Origin: Pseudomonas serbica | Lineage (GTDB): Bacteria > Pseudomonadota > Gammaproteobacteria > Pseudomonadales > Pseudomonadaceae | Assembly (NCBI RefSeq): GCF_028823535.1 | Contig: NZ_JAQIYM010000011.1 | Location: 230,077-294,076, forward strand | Length of the DNA: 64,000 bases | Reading direction: 5' to 3' | Shown here: piece after piece, positions 47,305-55,255 of the stretch | Numbering within the stretch: the stretch's first letter is position 1 | Layout: each line of letters opens with the position of its first letter | The notes under the pieces: generated by a model | Told to the model about the DNA's origin: nothing | Database searches by the model: none | Seen by the model: only the letters and a program-made list of their open reading frames with translations | Position numbers and translations under genes: made by a program

Positions 47305-48207
47305 TCAAGCGCCGCTCAATCCCTTGATCACCAGATCCACATTCCCCTCCAGCTCACCGACCGGATCCTCGGCATCGGTGCTCAACACCACCAACCGACT
47401 CCCGCCCTCGGCAACAGCCGATTTCACCGCATCCGACGGCTGCCGATGATGCAACACCACCGCCACGTCGTTGTCCTTGAGCGTCGCCGTCAAGGTCTTC
47501 AGTGCCTCTGGTGTCCACTCGGCATCCTGCCGCGCATCCAGCCCAACCAATTCCAGGTTGAGTCCGCCGATGAGGTAGCCGAAGTGATCGCTCAAACTCA
47601 TCACGCTGAGATTGTCGGCGGCGGCCAGGCGCGCTTCGCTGGCGGCGCTGAGTTTGAGCAAGCGCTGTTTCAACGCCGCCAGGTTCGCTTCGATCGCGGG
47701 CTTGGCCGTGGGGGCCAGGCGCACCAGGTCCGCCGCCATCACGTCGGCCATGCGTCCCATGTTGTTGCTGGCCAGCCACGGCTGACTGTTCAAGCCATCG
47801 ACCTGGTTGCCCGGCTGCACGGCAATGCCGGGCAGGGCGCCATCCACCGGTCGGGCGGCGTCGACTTCGATGATGCGGATATTGCTGCGCCGGGAGATCG
47901 GGTACAGCGGATCGTCCGGCCACAGTGAACGCAAGCCGATCACCGCATCGGCGTCGGTCGCCAATTTAGCCAGCGCCGGGGCACCACGGCCAGTGAAGTA
48001 GGCGGTCTGGCGACTGCCTGGCAGGTTGGCGGGCGCCGCGCGCTCAAGGCTGACGTCGGTGCCCTTGAGCAGCACTTCACCCAGGCCGTAGGTGATGGGC
48101 AACGACGCCAGCACCCGCAGCGGTTGGCTGCCGTCAGCGGCCAAGGTTGTGGTGGCGAGTCCGCACAGGGCGAGCGCCAGGGTCAGTTGTCGCAGAGAAA
48201 ATGACAT
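47305..48207 (-). CDS. fpvF: Periplasmic metal-binding protein FpvF
   Basis: A 300-residue periplasmic solute-binding protein of the ZnuA/TroA-like cluster (signal peptide ending TTLAAD). It is the last gene of the eight-gene fpv operon. In P. aeruginosa FpvF works with FpvC to hold iron or ferripyoverdine in the periplasm while FpvG reduces it. The sequence shows the expected two lobes linked by a long helix (AIEANLAALKQRLLKLSAAS). The His-rich loop of true zinc binders is absent, which fits a changed ligand. It begins directly after the fpvE stop. Confidence 0.9.
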   Translation of the reverse strand: MSFSLRQLTLALALCGLATTTLAADGSQPLRVLASLPITYGLGEVLLKGTDVSLERAAPANLPGSRQTAYFTGRGAPALAKLATDADAVIGLRSLWPDDPLYPISRRSNIRIIEVDAARPVDGALPGIAVQPGNQVDGLNSQPWLASNNMGRMADVMAADLVRLAPTAKPAIEANLAALKQRLLKLSAASEARLAAADNLSVMSLSDHFGYLIGGLNLELVGLDARQDAEWTPEALKTLTATLKDNDVAVVLHHRQPSDAVKSAVAEGGSRLVVLSTDAEDPVGELEGNVDLVIKGLSGA

Positions 48208-49107
48208 TTATCCAAGGTTCCCTTTGAGGCTGGGGACGACGCCGCGCGCAATGGCGGCCAGGGCGAAGGCGATACCGGCCACGAGGATGATCGCGGCACC
48301 GGACGGGATCGGCAGGTCAAAGATGATCGGCGCGAGAATCCCGCACAGCGTGCTCACCGTGGCGATCAGCACCGAGCACCAGAAGAAGCCCTTGAGTGAC
48401 TGGCTGAGCAAGCGCGCGGCCGCGGCCGGTATCACCAACAGCGCACCGACCAGGATGGCGCCGATGACTTTCACCGCAGCGACGGTGATCAGCGTCACCA
48501 GAATCACGAACAGATAATCCAGGGACTTCACCGCCACCCCGCGCACCGCCGCCAATTGCGGATTGAAGCTGGCGAGCATGATGCGGTTGTACAGCGGCAA
48601 GGCCAGGGCCATGACCAGCGAACCGACGATGGCCAGCACCAGCAGGTCATTGCCGTTGACCGTCAGCACCGAACCGAACAATACGTTCTCGAGGATGTGC
48701 ACGTTGATCTTGCCCGCCAGGATCAGCAGCAGGCTGGCACCCAGTGCCAACGACACCGACAGGAACACACCGATCAAGGTATCCGGCGCCAGGCCCGTGC
48801 GGTTGCGCAGGTAGTTGAGCAGGATGCCGAACAGCAGACAGTAGCCGAACAGGCTGCCGTAAGGCCCGGTGTAGGGTTCGCCCAGCAGGATGCCGATGGC
48901 CACGCCGGTCAGCGCCGCGTGACCCACCGCTTCGGAGAAAAACGCGAAGCGCTTGACCACCACCAAGGTGCCCAAACCGCCCAGCACCGGGCCGATCAAC
49001 AGCCCGGCCAGCAACGCATTGACGACAAATCCATAGGCCAGCGCCTCAGGCAGGTAACCCGACGAGGCCCAGCCCTGGACCATCAAGCGAAAGGCTTCAT
49101 AACTCAT
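48208..49107 (-). CDS. fpvE: Metal ABC transporter permease FpvE
   Basis: A 299-residue permease of the ABC-3 (manganese/zinc/iron) family with about eight membrane segments (for example YGFVVNALLAGLLIGPVLGG, LILAGKINVHILENVLFG, VIGAILVGALLVIPAAAARL). It forms the membrane pore of the FpvCDEF importer. The ATG at 49107 shares one base with the fpvD stop; a longer frame upstream is out of register with any protein and is rejected. Fits between its ATPase and second binding protein exactly as in P. aeruginosa. Confidence 0.93.
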   Translation of the reverse strand: MSYEAFRLMVQGWASSGYLPEALAYGFVVNALLAGLLIGPVLGGLGTLVVVKRFAFFSEAVGHAALTGVAIGILLGEPYTGPYGSLFGYCLLFGILLNYLRNRTGLAPDTLIGVFLSVSLALGASLLLILAGKINVHILENVLFGSVLTVNGNDLLVLAIVGSLVMALALPLYNRIMLASFNPQLAAVRGVAVKSLDYLFVILVTLITVAAVKVIGAILVGALLVIPAAAARLLSQSLKGFFWCSVLIATVSTLCGILAPIIFDLPIPSGAAIILVAGIAFALAAIARGVVPSLKGNLG

Positions 49108-49952
49108 CAGGCAAGGCTCCGTGGATGGGTCGAAAACAGCGTCAGCAGGCGATCCGGGGTCAGCGCCTGTTGCGGCGTGGCGTCGAACAGCACCCGGCGG
49201 TTGAGCCCGGTGACGTGATCGGCCAGGCGCCCGACCGCTTCCAGGTCGTGCTCGATCCACAGCACGGTGATGCCCGTCGCCCGCCAGTCACCCAGCAAAC
49301 GTTCAAACACGCGGATGCCGGCTTCATCGAGGGCCGACATCGGTTCGTCCAGTACCAGCAACTGCGGCGCCGGAATCAACCCTTGCGCCAACAACACCCG
49401 CTGGCGTTCGCCGCCCGACAGTGCACCCATGCGCCGCTTGCGCTTGTCCTGCATGCCGACCCGCTCCAGGGCCTCGCCGATCGCCTTGGCGTAATGCTTG
49501 CTCAAACCGAGGAACGCCGGACGTCGCTGGCACATCGCAGCCATGAAATCGTCCACGGTCATCGGCAGGCCACGATCGAATTCCAGCGCCTGGGGCACGT
49601 AGCCGATCGTCCCCGGCTCCCCCGGCCATTGCAGGCTCAAGCGGCCCTGGTGCGGCATCTGTCCGAGCAGGGTCTTGATCAGCGAACTCTTGCCGCCGCC
49701 GTTGGGGCCGACCAGCGCATGCACGCTGCCGGGCCGGACCTGAAAGGTGACGTTGTCGAGGATCGTCGTGCGCCCGAGGGTCAGGCTGACGTCGGCGAAA
49801 TCCAGGGTCGGGCCCGAAACCTTTAGGCGCGAGCCTGCTCGCGATGGCGCTGTGTCATTCAATGACAATGTCGCCTGACTGGACGCCTTCGCGAGCAGGC
49901 TCGCTCCCACAGGAGATTGCGCATCGGCCAGGAGGGTTTCTTTCGATGTCAT
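49107..49952 (-). CDS. fpvD: ABC transporter ATP-binding protein FpvD with REP-derived insert
   Basis: A 281-residue ATPase of the FpvCDEF iron importer. Walker A is GPNGGGKSS at 82-90, signature LSGGERQRV, Walker B LLVLDEPMSALDE and the switch His in WIEHDLE. The start overlaps the fpvC stop by 4 bases (ATGA). Residues about 14-44 are encoded by a REP doublet (PVGASLLAKA, APSRAGSRLK are typical translations of REP motifs), sitting before the first core strand. The reading frame is kept and the conserved ATPase core looks complete, so the insert is probably tolerated as an N-terminal extension. Confidence 0.9.
   Translation of the reverse strand: MTSKETLLADAQSPVGASLLAKASSQATLSLNDTAPSRAGSRLKVSGPTLDFADVSLTLGRTTILDNVTFQVRPGSVHALVGPNGGGKSSLIKTLLGQMPHQGRLSLQWPGEPGTIGYVPQALEFDRGLPMTVDDFMAAMCQRRPAFLGLSKHYAKAIGEALERVGMQDKRKRRMGALSGGERQRVLLAQGLIPAPQLLVLDEPMSALDEAGIRVFERLLGDWRATGITVLWIEHDLEAVGRLADHVTGLNRRVLFDATPQQALTPDRLLTLFSTHPRSLA
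49820..49913. repeat. REP doublet inside fpvD
   Basis: Two inverted REP arms (one intact, GTGGGAGCGAGCCTGCTCGC on the minus strand, and one with a mutated head) lie about 33 bases apart within the fpvD coding region. They cover codons about 14-45 and keep the frame open on the minus strand. Confidence 0.9.
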
Positions 49953-50875
49953 GCCCCGGACTCCTGTATCGCCCGCACCACGGTGTTGAGGTTGCCGGTC
50001 ATTTCCTTTTCGTACTTGTCGGCGGTGTATTCGCCGTAAGAGATGTGCGACAGCGGGTACAGCTTCACCCCGGATTCGCGCTGGATGGTGTCGACGTAGG
50101 TGGAAGGGAAGTCCATCTCCGAGAAGATCACTTTCACGTCCAGTTCACGCAGCTGGTCGATGGTTTTTTTCAGCTGGCTCGGGCTCGGTTCGATGCCGTG
50201 GGCCGGCTCGACCACCGCCGTCACCTCCAGGCCGAATTCGCGCAGCAGGTAGTCGTAGGCGGCGTGCACTGTGGCCACGCGCAGTTCGGCGTTCGGCGCC
50301 GCGGTCAATTTAGCCAGGGCGTCAGCGCGCATCTTGCGCAGGCGCTTGCCGTAGGCCCGGGCGTTTTCGGTGTAAATCCTGGCATTGGCCGGGTCGAGTT
50401 TTCCCAGTTCGCGGGCAATATTGTTGACCTGGGCGATCGAGGCGCTGATCGACAGAAACGTGTGCGGGTTGACCACTTTGCCGGCGCCGCGTGCGGCAAC
50501 GCCGGTGGCGGCCAGCAGCGGCACGTTCTCGTTGGCCTCGATCACCGGCACGTTCGGCGTCTCGCTGGCCGCGATCATGCGGTCGGCAAAATCGTCATGG
50601 CCGACGCCGTTGAGCACGATCACGTCGAGCCCGCTGATGCGCTTGATGTCCTCGGCCCGTGGCTCGTAGGCGTGGGGGTTGAAGCCGGCTGGAATCAGCG
50701 GCACCACCTCGGCCTTGTCGCCGACGATGTTGGCCACGTAGCTGTAATACGGGTGCAGGGTGATGCCGATGCGCAGGCGCTTGGCCTCGTCGGCGCTGGC
50801 CAGGGGTGTCAGCAGGCAGGCCAGCAGGCCGACCAGTGACAGGCGCAGGAAAGAGCATAGCGATGAAATGGGCAT
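49949..50875 (-). CDS. fpvC: Periplasmic metal-binding protein FpvC
   Basis: A 308-residue ZnuA/MntC-type binding protein with a signal peptide ending PLASADE. Metal-ligand motifs of the family are present: GITLHPYYSYV, NPHAYEPR, VNPHTFLS, VHAAYDYLL and a late Glu/Asp (FSEMDFPSTYVDTI). In P. aeruginosa FpvC accepts the ferrous iron released from pyoverdine. It overlaps fpvD by 4 bases and lies 29 bases after fpvK. Confidence 0.93.
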   Translation of the reverse strand: MPISSLCSFLRLSLVGLLACLLTPLASADEAKRLRIGITLHPYYSYVANIVGDKAEVVPLIPAGFNPHAYEPRAEDIKRISGLDVIVLNGVGHDDFADRMIAASETPNVPVIEANENVPLLAATGVAARGAGKVVNPHTFLSISASIAQVNNIARELGKLDPANARIYTENARAYGKRLRKMRADALAKLTAAPNAELRVATVHAAYDYLLREFGLEVTAVVEPAHGIEPSPSQLKKTIDQLRELDVKVIFSEMDFPSTYVDTIQRESGVKLYPLSHISYGEYTADKYEKEMTGNLNTVVRAIQESGA

Positions 50876-50904
50876 GGGAAAGCGGTCTTCTCTCGGATGA
50901 GGGT

Positions 50905-51477
50905 TCAGTGCCGGTGCTGGCGGGTCACGCCGGCATCGAATTGCGCGACGACCTGCTGCCAGCCGGCGGCTTCGAGCGTGGCATCGCTGAGGTCGGCAGG
51001 GGCCTTGAGGTCGGTGGCGCGGTTTAGCCAGATGTCCGGGGCGTCGTCGTCAGCGCTCAGGCGCATGAGGAACGAGCCGGCCACGGTGACGCTCTGGCTC
51101 TGGCCGAAGTACGCCCTGGCGTCGAGCAACTGCCAGGCATGGCCGCCCCGGCTAACCGAGCTGGCGTCCTGGGCAAAGGGCGCAAAGCCTTCATTGGCGA
51201 GGGTTTCAGGTGTCGGCAGGGTCTGTTGTTCCTGGCGCAGCAAGTGAATCTCGTCCAGGGTCACGCGCAAATCGGCGTAGATGCCTTGTTCGGAGGCGCT
51301 CAGGTCGCGGCGAGCATCCAGTTGATGACTGTTGACGCTGCTCACCTGTTGCGACTCACCGCGCCAGGCGACCACAGAACCGGCCACTGCCAGGATCATC
51401 AGACACAACAGCAGTACGTAGAGGGTTTCATGGCCGGCACCGGCCGGGCGGACGATTTGCGTGGTGGGTGTACTCAT
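50905..51477 (-). CDS. fpvK: Ferripyoverdine release protein FpvK
   Basis: A 190-residue protein with one N-terminal membrane helix (ETLYVLLLCLMILAVAGSVV) and a periplasmic domain rich in Gln and Asp, ending in basic/His residues (TRQHRH). Start at 51477 (MSTPTTQ) overlaps fpvJ by 4 bases. FpvK is part of the FpvGHJK membrane assembly that removes iron from pyoverdine in the periplasm; the call rests on position between fpvJ and fpvC plus size, since its own domain is not widely characterised. Confidence 0.85.
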   Translation of the reverse strand: MSTPTTQIVRPAGAGHETLYVLLLCLMILAVAGSVVAWRGESQQVSSVNSHQLDARRDLSASEQGIYADLRVTLDEIHLLRQEQQTLPTPETLANEGFAPFAQDASSVSRGGHAWQLLDARAYFGQSQSVTVAGSFLMRLSADDDAPDIWLNRATDLKAPADLSDATLEAAGWQQVVAQFDAGVTRQHRH

Positions 51478-51803
51478 GGGCTTTCGATGTCCGCCTGGTC
51501 GATCTCGACTACGTGGCCGGGGCCCGCGTCGAACAGCACGTAGAACTCGGCACCGGGTTTCTTGAAGGTCAGGGTCGAGTCGGCCCCGAGCTTGCCCGGC
51601 ACCAGGATGGTTTCGTCGTAGCCGATCACGTCCAGGGTCACGCCCGGTGCGCCGCTGCCGTCGGAAAATCCGCCGGTGCATTTGATCTGCTCGGCGTCGA
51701 TGGCCTTGCATTCGCACATCGGGTTGTGGGCCAGGGCGCTGGCGCTGAAGCCGGCGCAGAGCAGCAGCAACGCGGCGCGCAAAGGGCGGATAGGGTTGAT
51801 CAT
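51474..51803 (-). CDS. fpvJ: Ferripyoverdine release protein FpvJ
   Basis: A 109-residue periplasmic protein. The signal peptide (MINPIRPLRAALLLLCAGFS, cut after ALA) precedes a small Cys-bearing domain (C30, C32 and C42 in NPMCECKAIDAEQIKC) with a beta-rich body. The cysteines suggest metal or thiol chemistry near the iron-reduction step; that is inference. Overlaps fpvH and fpvK by 4 bases each, so translation is coupled. The order G-H-J-K matches P. aeruginosa PA2403-PA2406. Confidence 0.87.
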   Translation of the reverse strand: MINPIRPLRAALLLLCAGFSASALAHNPMCECKAIDAEQIKCTGGFSDGSGAPGVTLDVIGYDETILVPGKLGADSTLTFKKPGAEFYVLFDAGPGHVVEIDQADIESP

Positions 51804-52342
51804 GGTTTGCCTCCTTGGGTGGACAGCCAGGCGAGGGTGGCGGGGGAGGCCTGGTTCAGAGGAATGGATGCCTGGTGCAGGGAGCCGTCCCAGCCCTCCA
51901 TGGTGATCCACAGTTCGGCGTCGGCCTTGGTTTTTTCCGGGACCGGCAACATGGCGCCCATGCGGTAGGGGGTGCCGAAGAAAATCACCCCGGCGGCGCG
52001 CAGGCTGCGTGGCTTGCCGATGCGCAGGTAAGTCGCCTTGACCTGCTCGCGGCAGCTGTCGCACAGCGCGGCATTGAAGCTTTTCATGTAGCCGGCCGGG
52101 CCATCGAGCCGCGGTGCTTCATTGCGCAGTTCGGCCAGGCGCAGGCTCCAGGGGCCGACCTGGACTTCGCCGATTTCCCGTTCGCCCAGGCCCGTGTCAC
52201 CACGAAACAGCGCGGCATCGGCGAAGTATTTGGGCATGAAACCCAGCGGCACCAGCAACAGCAGGACGTTGATGTGGAATCGCCATTTGTGCCAGAGGCG
52301 GCTCAGCGTTGAACGCGGTGCTTGGGTGGCGACCCGGCTCAT
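51800..52342 (-). CDS. fpvH: Ferripyoverdine release protein FpvH
   Basis: A 180-residue protein with one N-terminal membrane helix (FHINVLLLLVPLGFMPKYF) and a periplasmic domain that contains CDSC at C94-C97, a possible redox or metal pair. Start at 52342 (MSRVAT) overlaps fpvG by 4 bases. It belongs to the FpvGHJK complex assisting iron reduction by FpvG. The call rests on operon position and size, with no broad family motif recognised. Confidence 0.87.
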   Translation of the reverse strand: MSRVATQAPRSTLSRLWHKWRFHINVLLLLVPLGFMPKYFADAALFRGDTGLGEREIGEVQVGPWSLRLAELRNEAPRLDGPAGYMKSFNAALCDSCREQVKATYLRIGKPRSLRAAGVIFFGTPYRMGAMLPVPEKTKADAELWITMEGWDGSLHQASIPLNQASPATLAWLSTQGGKP

Positions 52343-53538
52343 GGGCTGACCTCCGTGGTTTCCCGGTTGTTGGCCGTGGCAAGCTCGTTGCGCGGGCGTT
52401 TGTTGCTGCGCTTGAGGGCGTTGGCCGTGGCCAGGGCGGTGCGCTTGGTCCAGATCAGCAGGCCGCTGAGGACCATCATGCTTAACAGCAGGCCAAAGAA
52501 GCACCAGATCAGCTTGATCCAGATCCCGCCGAAATCACCGGTGTGCAGCGGGCGCATGGATTCGGTCACGAACTCCAGGCCAGAGCGATCCGACAGCAGG
52601 CGCGTGGCGGCGACTTCGCCGGTGTACGGGTTGATGTCGGCGGTCTGGAACATCAACGGATACCAACTGCGCCCACCCACCGACAGGTAGCTGTAGGCAT
52701 TGGCCGGCATGCTGACAAAACTCTCGTCGAGTCCCGGGATTCGTTCCTTGGCCTCGCGGATCGCCGCCTCGAGGCTGATCATCGGTGTGGGTGACCCATC
52801 GCTGGTGAGCGGCACGCTTTCGCGCGGGACCACGGCAGCCACCGGCGCGGTGGAGATGGAAATCTGGTTGTCGAACATGAACGCTTCGATCAGGAACCAG
52901 GTGCTGGTGACGGAAATCACCGCGATGAACCAGATCGACCAGATGCCGCTGAGACGGTGGAAATCCCCCCAGAAAATCCGTGCGCCATGCCGAATGCGCA
53001 GGGTCGGTCGCAGGAAACCCTTCCAGAACCGCTTGTACACCACCAGCCCGGTTACCAGGGAAGCCAGCATCGGCAAGCTGAGGAATGACACCAGGTACCA
53101 ACCCCAGCTGTAGCCGTTGGTGAACGGCACCAGCCACCAGCCATGCAGGGCACGGGTGAACGCCTGGAAGTTGAATTGCGGGGCGGGGCCCTGGATGGCG
53201 CCGGTGTAGGGGTTGACGTACACCGTCAGCGCACGCCCGTCGGGGTAGGTGACGCCGACGTCCAGGGCGAAGTGCGATTCGTCGGGGCGGCTGATACTGT
53301 CGACAATGATGTCGGGCTCGGCCTGCTTGATCGCGGCGACGATCTGGTCGTAATTGAGCCGCGGCGCATCGTCCTCAGGCGCGCTGGCGCGCATTTGCGG
53401 ATTGGCCAGCCAGACGATTTCCTGGCTGACTACCGCCAGCGTGCCGGTCACACAGACGATCAGCACGAAAAACCAGATCGGCAGTGCCAGCCAGCTATGG
53501 ACCAGGAACCAGAGTTTTGAACGGGATTTCTTCGACAT
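52339..53538 (-). CDS. fpvG: Inner-membrane ferripyoverdine reductase FpvG
   Basis: A 399-residue PepSY-associated membrane protein: membrane helices at about 10-38 (WFVLIVCVTGTLAVVSQEIV), near 130-170, about 190-225 and 340-365, with periplasmic PepSY domains between. In P. aeruginosa it is the reductase that turns Fe(III)-pyoverdine to Fe(II) in the periplasm. His residues lie in membrane-adjacent positions (RIRHGARIFWGDFHRLSG), fitting electron transfer cofactors. It leads the minus-strand operon fpvGHJKCDEF, with a PvdS-like promoter about 90 bases upstream. Confidence 0.92.
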   Translation of the reverse strand: MSKKSRSKLWFLVHSWLALPIWFFVLIVCVTGTLAVVSQEIVWLANPQMRASAPEDDAPRLNYDQIVAAIKQAEPDIIVDSISRPDESHFALDVGVTYPDGRALTVYVNPYTGAIQGPAPQFNFQAFTRALHGWWLVPFTNGYSWGWYLVSFLSLPMLASLVTGLVVYKRFWKGFLRPTLRIRHGARIFWGDFHRLSGIWSIWFIAVISVTSTWFLIEAFMFDNQISISTAPVAAVVPRESVPLTSDGSPTPMISLEAAIREAKERIPGLDESFVSMPANAYSYLSVGGRSWYPLMFQTADINPYTGEVAATRLLSDRSGLEFVTESMRPLHTGDFGGIWIKLIWCFFGLLLSMMVLSGLLIWTKRTALATANALKRSNKRPRNELATANNRETTEVSP

Positions 53539-53626
53539 GATTAGGGCGTCTTATATCGATGAAAGGCCTCTGCCACGGGCTTCGCGGCGATGAGGTCATT
53601 GGACGGACCGGTTGTGGCTTTTGCCT

Positions 53627-53650
53627 ACGCAACAGGACTGCATCTATATA
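53627..53650 (-). promoter_or_regulatory. Candidate PvdS promoter of the fpv operon
   Basis: On the minus strand: CCTATAT, 16 bases, CGT, one mismatch from TAAAT-N16-CGT. CGT ends 89 bases upstream of the fpvG start. The 225-base gap 53539-53763 otherwise holds a short REP hairpin. Confidence 0.55.
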
Positions 53651-53717
53651 GGACGGATGAGCACGCGAAATCAGGAAGGGAAATATGAAAGAAAATGTTT
53701 CGTATTCAGGGTGGTGA

Positions 53718-53749
53718 CTGTAGGAGCCCGGCTTGCCGGACTCCTACAG
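53718..53749. repeat. Compact REP hairpin
   Basis: CTGTAGGAG pairs with CTCCTACAG around a CCCGGCTTGCCGGA core. It looks like a REP doublet collapsed by deletion to one hairpin, just after the VOC gene stop. Confidence 0.75.
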
Positions 53750-53763
53750 AAGACAACGACGCG

Positions 53764-54222
53764 TCAGCCTTGCTGGAACATCTCCCTGGCCCGCTGCTCG
53801 ATCTGCTCCTGAGTCAGGTCCTCTTTGCGCGTGGCCAGAAACCACAGGTGCCCATAGGGATCCTTCAAGGTCCCTGAGCGGTCGCCGTAAAACTGGTCCT
53901 TGACCTCTGAGACCACGATGCCGCCAGCGTCGATCGCCTGTTTGTACGACTTGTCCACATCGGTCACGTACAAATGCAGGCCCACCGACGGCGAGTTGTC
54001 GGGATTGCTCAGCGGTCCTTGATCGCAGGGAGTGCCGAGCATGATCGGGCAATCGCCAATGCGCAGTTCCGCGTGGCCGATGCCGCCGTCGGGCATGGAC
54101 AGGCGCATGACCTCGATGGCGCCGAAGGCTTTTTTGTAGAAGTCGATGGCTTCGGCCGCTTTTTGAATGCCCAGGTACGGGGTGATGCTGTGATAACCCT
54201 CTGGAATCGGTTTAACGCTCAT
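53764..54222 (-). CDS. VOC superfamily (PhnB/glyoxalase-like) protein
   Basis: A 152-residue vicinal-oxygen-chelate protein: GYHSITPYLGIQKAAEAIDF at the start, GHAELRIGDCPIMLG in the first module and DPYGHLWFLATRKEDL in the second. Members of this PhnB-like group bind a metal or small ligand; many have no assigned reaction. Single minus-strand gene. The end DLTQEQIEQRAREMFQ is typical of the subgroup. Function not established. Confidence 0.85.
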   Translation of the reverse strand: MSVKPIPEGYHSITPYLGIQKAAEAIDFYKKAFGAIEVMRLSMPDGGIGHAELRIGDCPIMLGTPCDQGPLSNPDNSPSVGLHLYVTDVDKSYKQAIDAGGIVVSEVKDQFYGDRSGTLKDPYGHLWFLATRKEDLTQEQIEQRAREMFQQG

Positions 54223-54276
54223 GATGGTTCTCCCTTTTCTTGTAGTGGATTGAAGATCGCGCTCCAGCCGGAGAAT

Positions 54277-54368
54277 TGTAGGAGCTGCAGGAGGCTGCGA
54301 TCCTTTGATTTTGATCTTCAGAATGTTTCAAGTTCACAAAAAGTTCGCAGCCTGCGGCAGCGCCTACA
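54277..54368. repeat. Imperfect inverted repeat of the TGTAGGAGCTGC type
   Basis: TGTAGGAGCTGCAG and GGCTGCGATC lie opposite a mutated mirror arm (TTCGCAGCCTGCGGCAG, GCGCCTACA). This is a common intergenic repeat class in Pseudomonas, distinct from the REP families above. It separates the VOC gene from the decayed gene that follows. Confidence 0.75.
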
Positions 54369-54402
54369 GGGGGCATTGGTACTGTTTGGCTATCAACAGT
54401 GA

Positions 54403-54654
54403 ATGCTCGAGCAAGCAGCCCTCATCCAGCCAGCTCAAGGACCCGAGCAACACCCTGGCGACCCAACGGGACATCGTTGAGAACCCCAAGCACCTGAAAA
54501 TCCGAGAACTGGAGGGGCGCGTTCGGTGAGCCAGGTCGACCTGGCGTTCGTCTTCGCCAACTAGGCGTTGGAGGCGGGGATTGATACCAACAGTGCCTTG
54601 ATCGTGGAGCTCATCTTGACCTGCCACAAAGGGCAGATTGCGCCTGGGTTCTAA
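54403..54654 (+). pseudogene. Decayed MetQ/NlpA-type lipoprotein gene remnant
   Basis: Pieces of the C-terminal half of a methionine ABC transporter binding protein lie in three frames. MLEQAALIQ is at 54403, then after a shift QLKDPSNTLATQRDIVENPK and HLKIRELEG. A second shift gives SQVDLAFVFAN, a stop codon (TAG at 54562), then ALEAGIDTNSALIVE and, after a likely deletion, KGQIAPGF followed by TAA at 54652. Homologues read continuously through these motifs (RELEAAQLPRSL, VVIN/NYALEAGI, KGAVIPAF). The 5' half is missing. No intact metNI genes are adjacent. Confidence 0.8.
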
Positions 54655-54684
54655 GGCTTCATCGACTGGCAGTACGCGAAGGGC

Positions 54685-55158
54685 TCAACTGATTCCTGGA
54701 TCAACCCCCGATTCCAGCAACTGCGCCCCCGACCCACGCTCCCCCAGCACATCGCCAAAATTACGCAACGGACACGCCTGCATCGACAAACACCCGCAAC
54801 CAATGCAGCCATTCAACTTGTCCCGCAACAACGTCAACTGATTGATCCGCTCATCCAGCTCCCGGCTCCACTGCGCCGACATCACCTGCCAGTCCGCCGC
54901 CGTCGGTGCGCGATTGTCCGGCAGGGACTTGAGCGCCTCGCCGATCTCTGCCAACGGAATGCCCAGGCGCTGGGCCACCTTGATCAACGCCACACGCCGC
55001 AATACTTCCCGTGGATAGCGCCTTTGGTTGCCCTGGTTGCGGTTGCTCTTGATCAATCCCTTGGTTTCATAAAAGTGCAGCGCCGTGACCGCCACGCCGC
55101 TGCGGGCGGCCAGTTGGCCGACGCTGAGCTCCTTATGGACATCTTGCGAGGTGATCAT
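54685..55158 (-). CDS. soxR: Redox-sensitive transcriptional activator SoxR
   Basis: A 157-residue MerR-family regulator. N-terminal HTH (LSVGQLAARSGVAVTALHFY, KGLIKSNRNQGNQRRYPRE), a dimerisation helix, and the [2Fe-2S]-binding cysteines C118, C121, C123 and C129 (CIGCGCLSMQAC). It is activated by redox-cycling compounds such as phenazines. It is divergent from a small monooxygenase, with a near-consensus SoxR box between the genes. The start at 55158 leaves normal length; an upstream in-frame extension would run over the promoter. In P. aeruginosa soxR is likewise next to a monooxygenase target. Confidence 0.95.
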   Translation of the reverse strand: MITSQDVHKELSVGQLAARSGVAVTALHFYETKGLIKSNRNQGNQRRYPREVLRRVALIKVAQRLGIPLAEIGEALKSLPDNRAPTAADWQVMSAQWSRELDERINQLTLLRDKLNGCIGCGCLSMQACPLRNFGDVLGERGSGAQLLESGVDPGIS

Positions 55159-55172
55159 CTGAAAAATGCCCC

Positions 55173-55203
55173 TTGACCTTGACTTAACTGGAGGTTTTAC
55201 CCT
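55173..55203 (+). promoter_or_regulatory. SoxR-controlled promoter with SoxR box
   Basis: The 18-base box CCTTGACTTAACTGGAGG at 55177-55194 closely matches the enteric SoxR box (CCTCAAGTTAACTTGAGG). It lies in a 19-base spacer between TTGACC (55173-55178) and TACCCT (55198-55203), the overlong spacing typical of MerR-type promoters. It points at the monooxygenase gene starting at 55256. Confidence 0.9.
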
Positions 55204-55255
55204 GCACGTCTTCGGATCGCAAGATTCGCTTTTTGCACCTGAGTGGGGACTATCC

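Noticed and set aside
46959..47308. Overlapping open frames with repeated peptide blocks in the REP array
   Set aside because: The 107-base unit is not a multiple of three, so the apparent repeat peptides change frame between units. They come from REP sequence and have no ribosome binding site.
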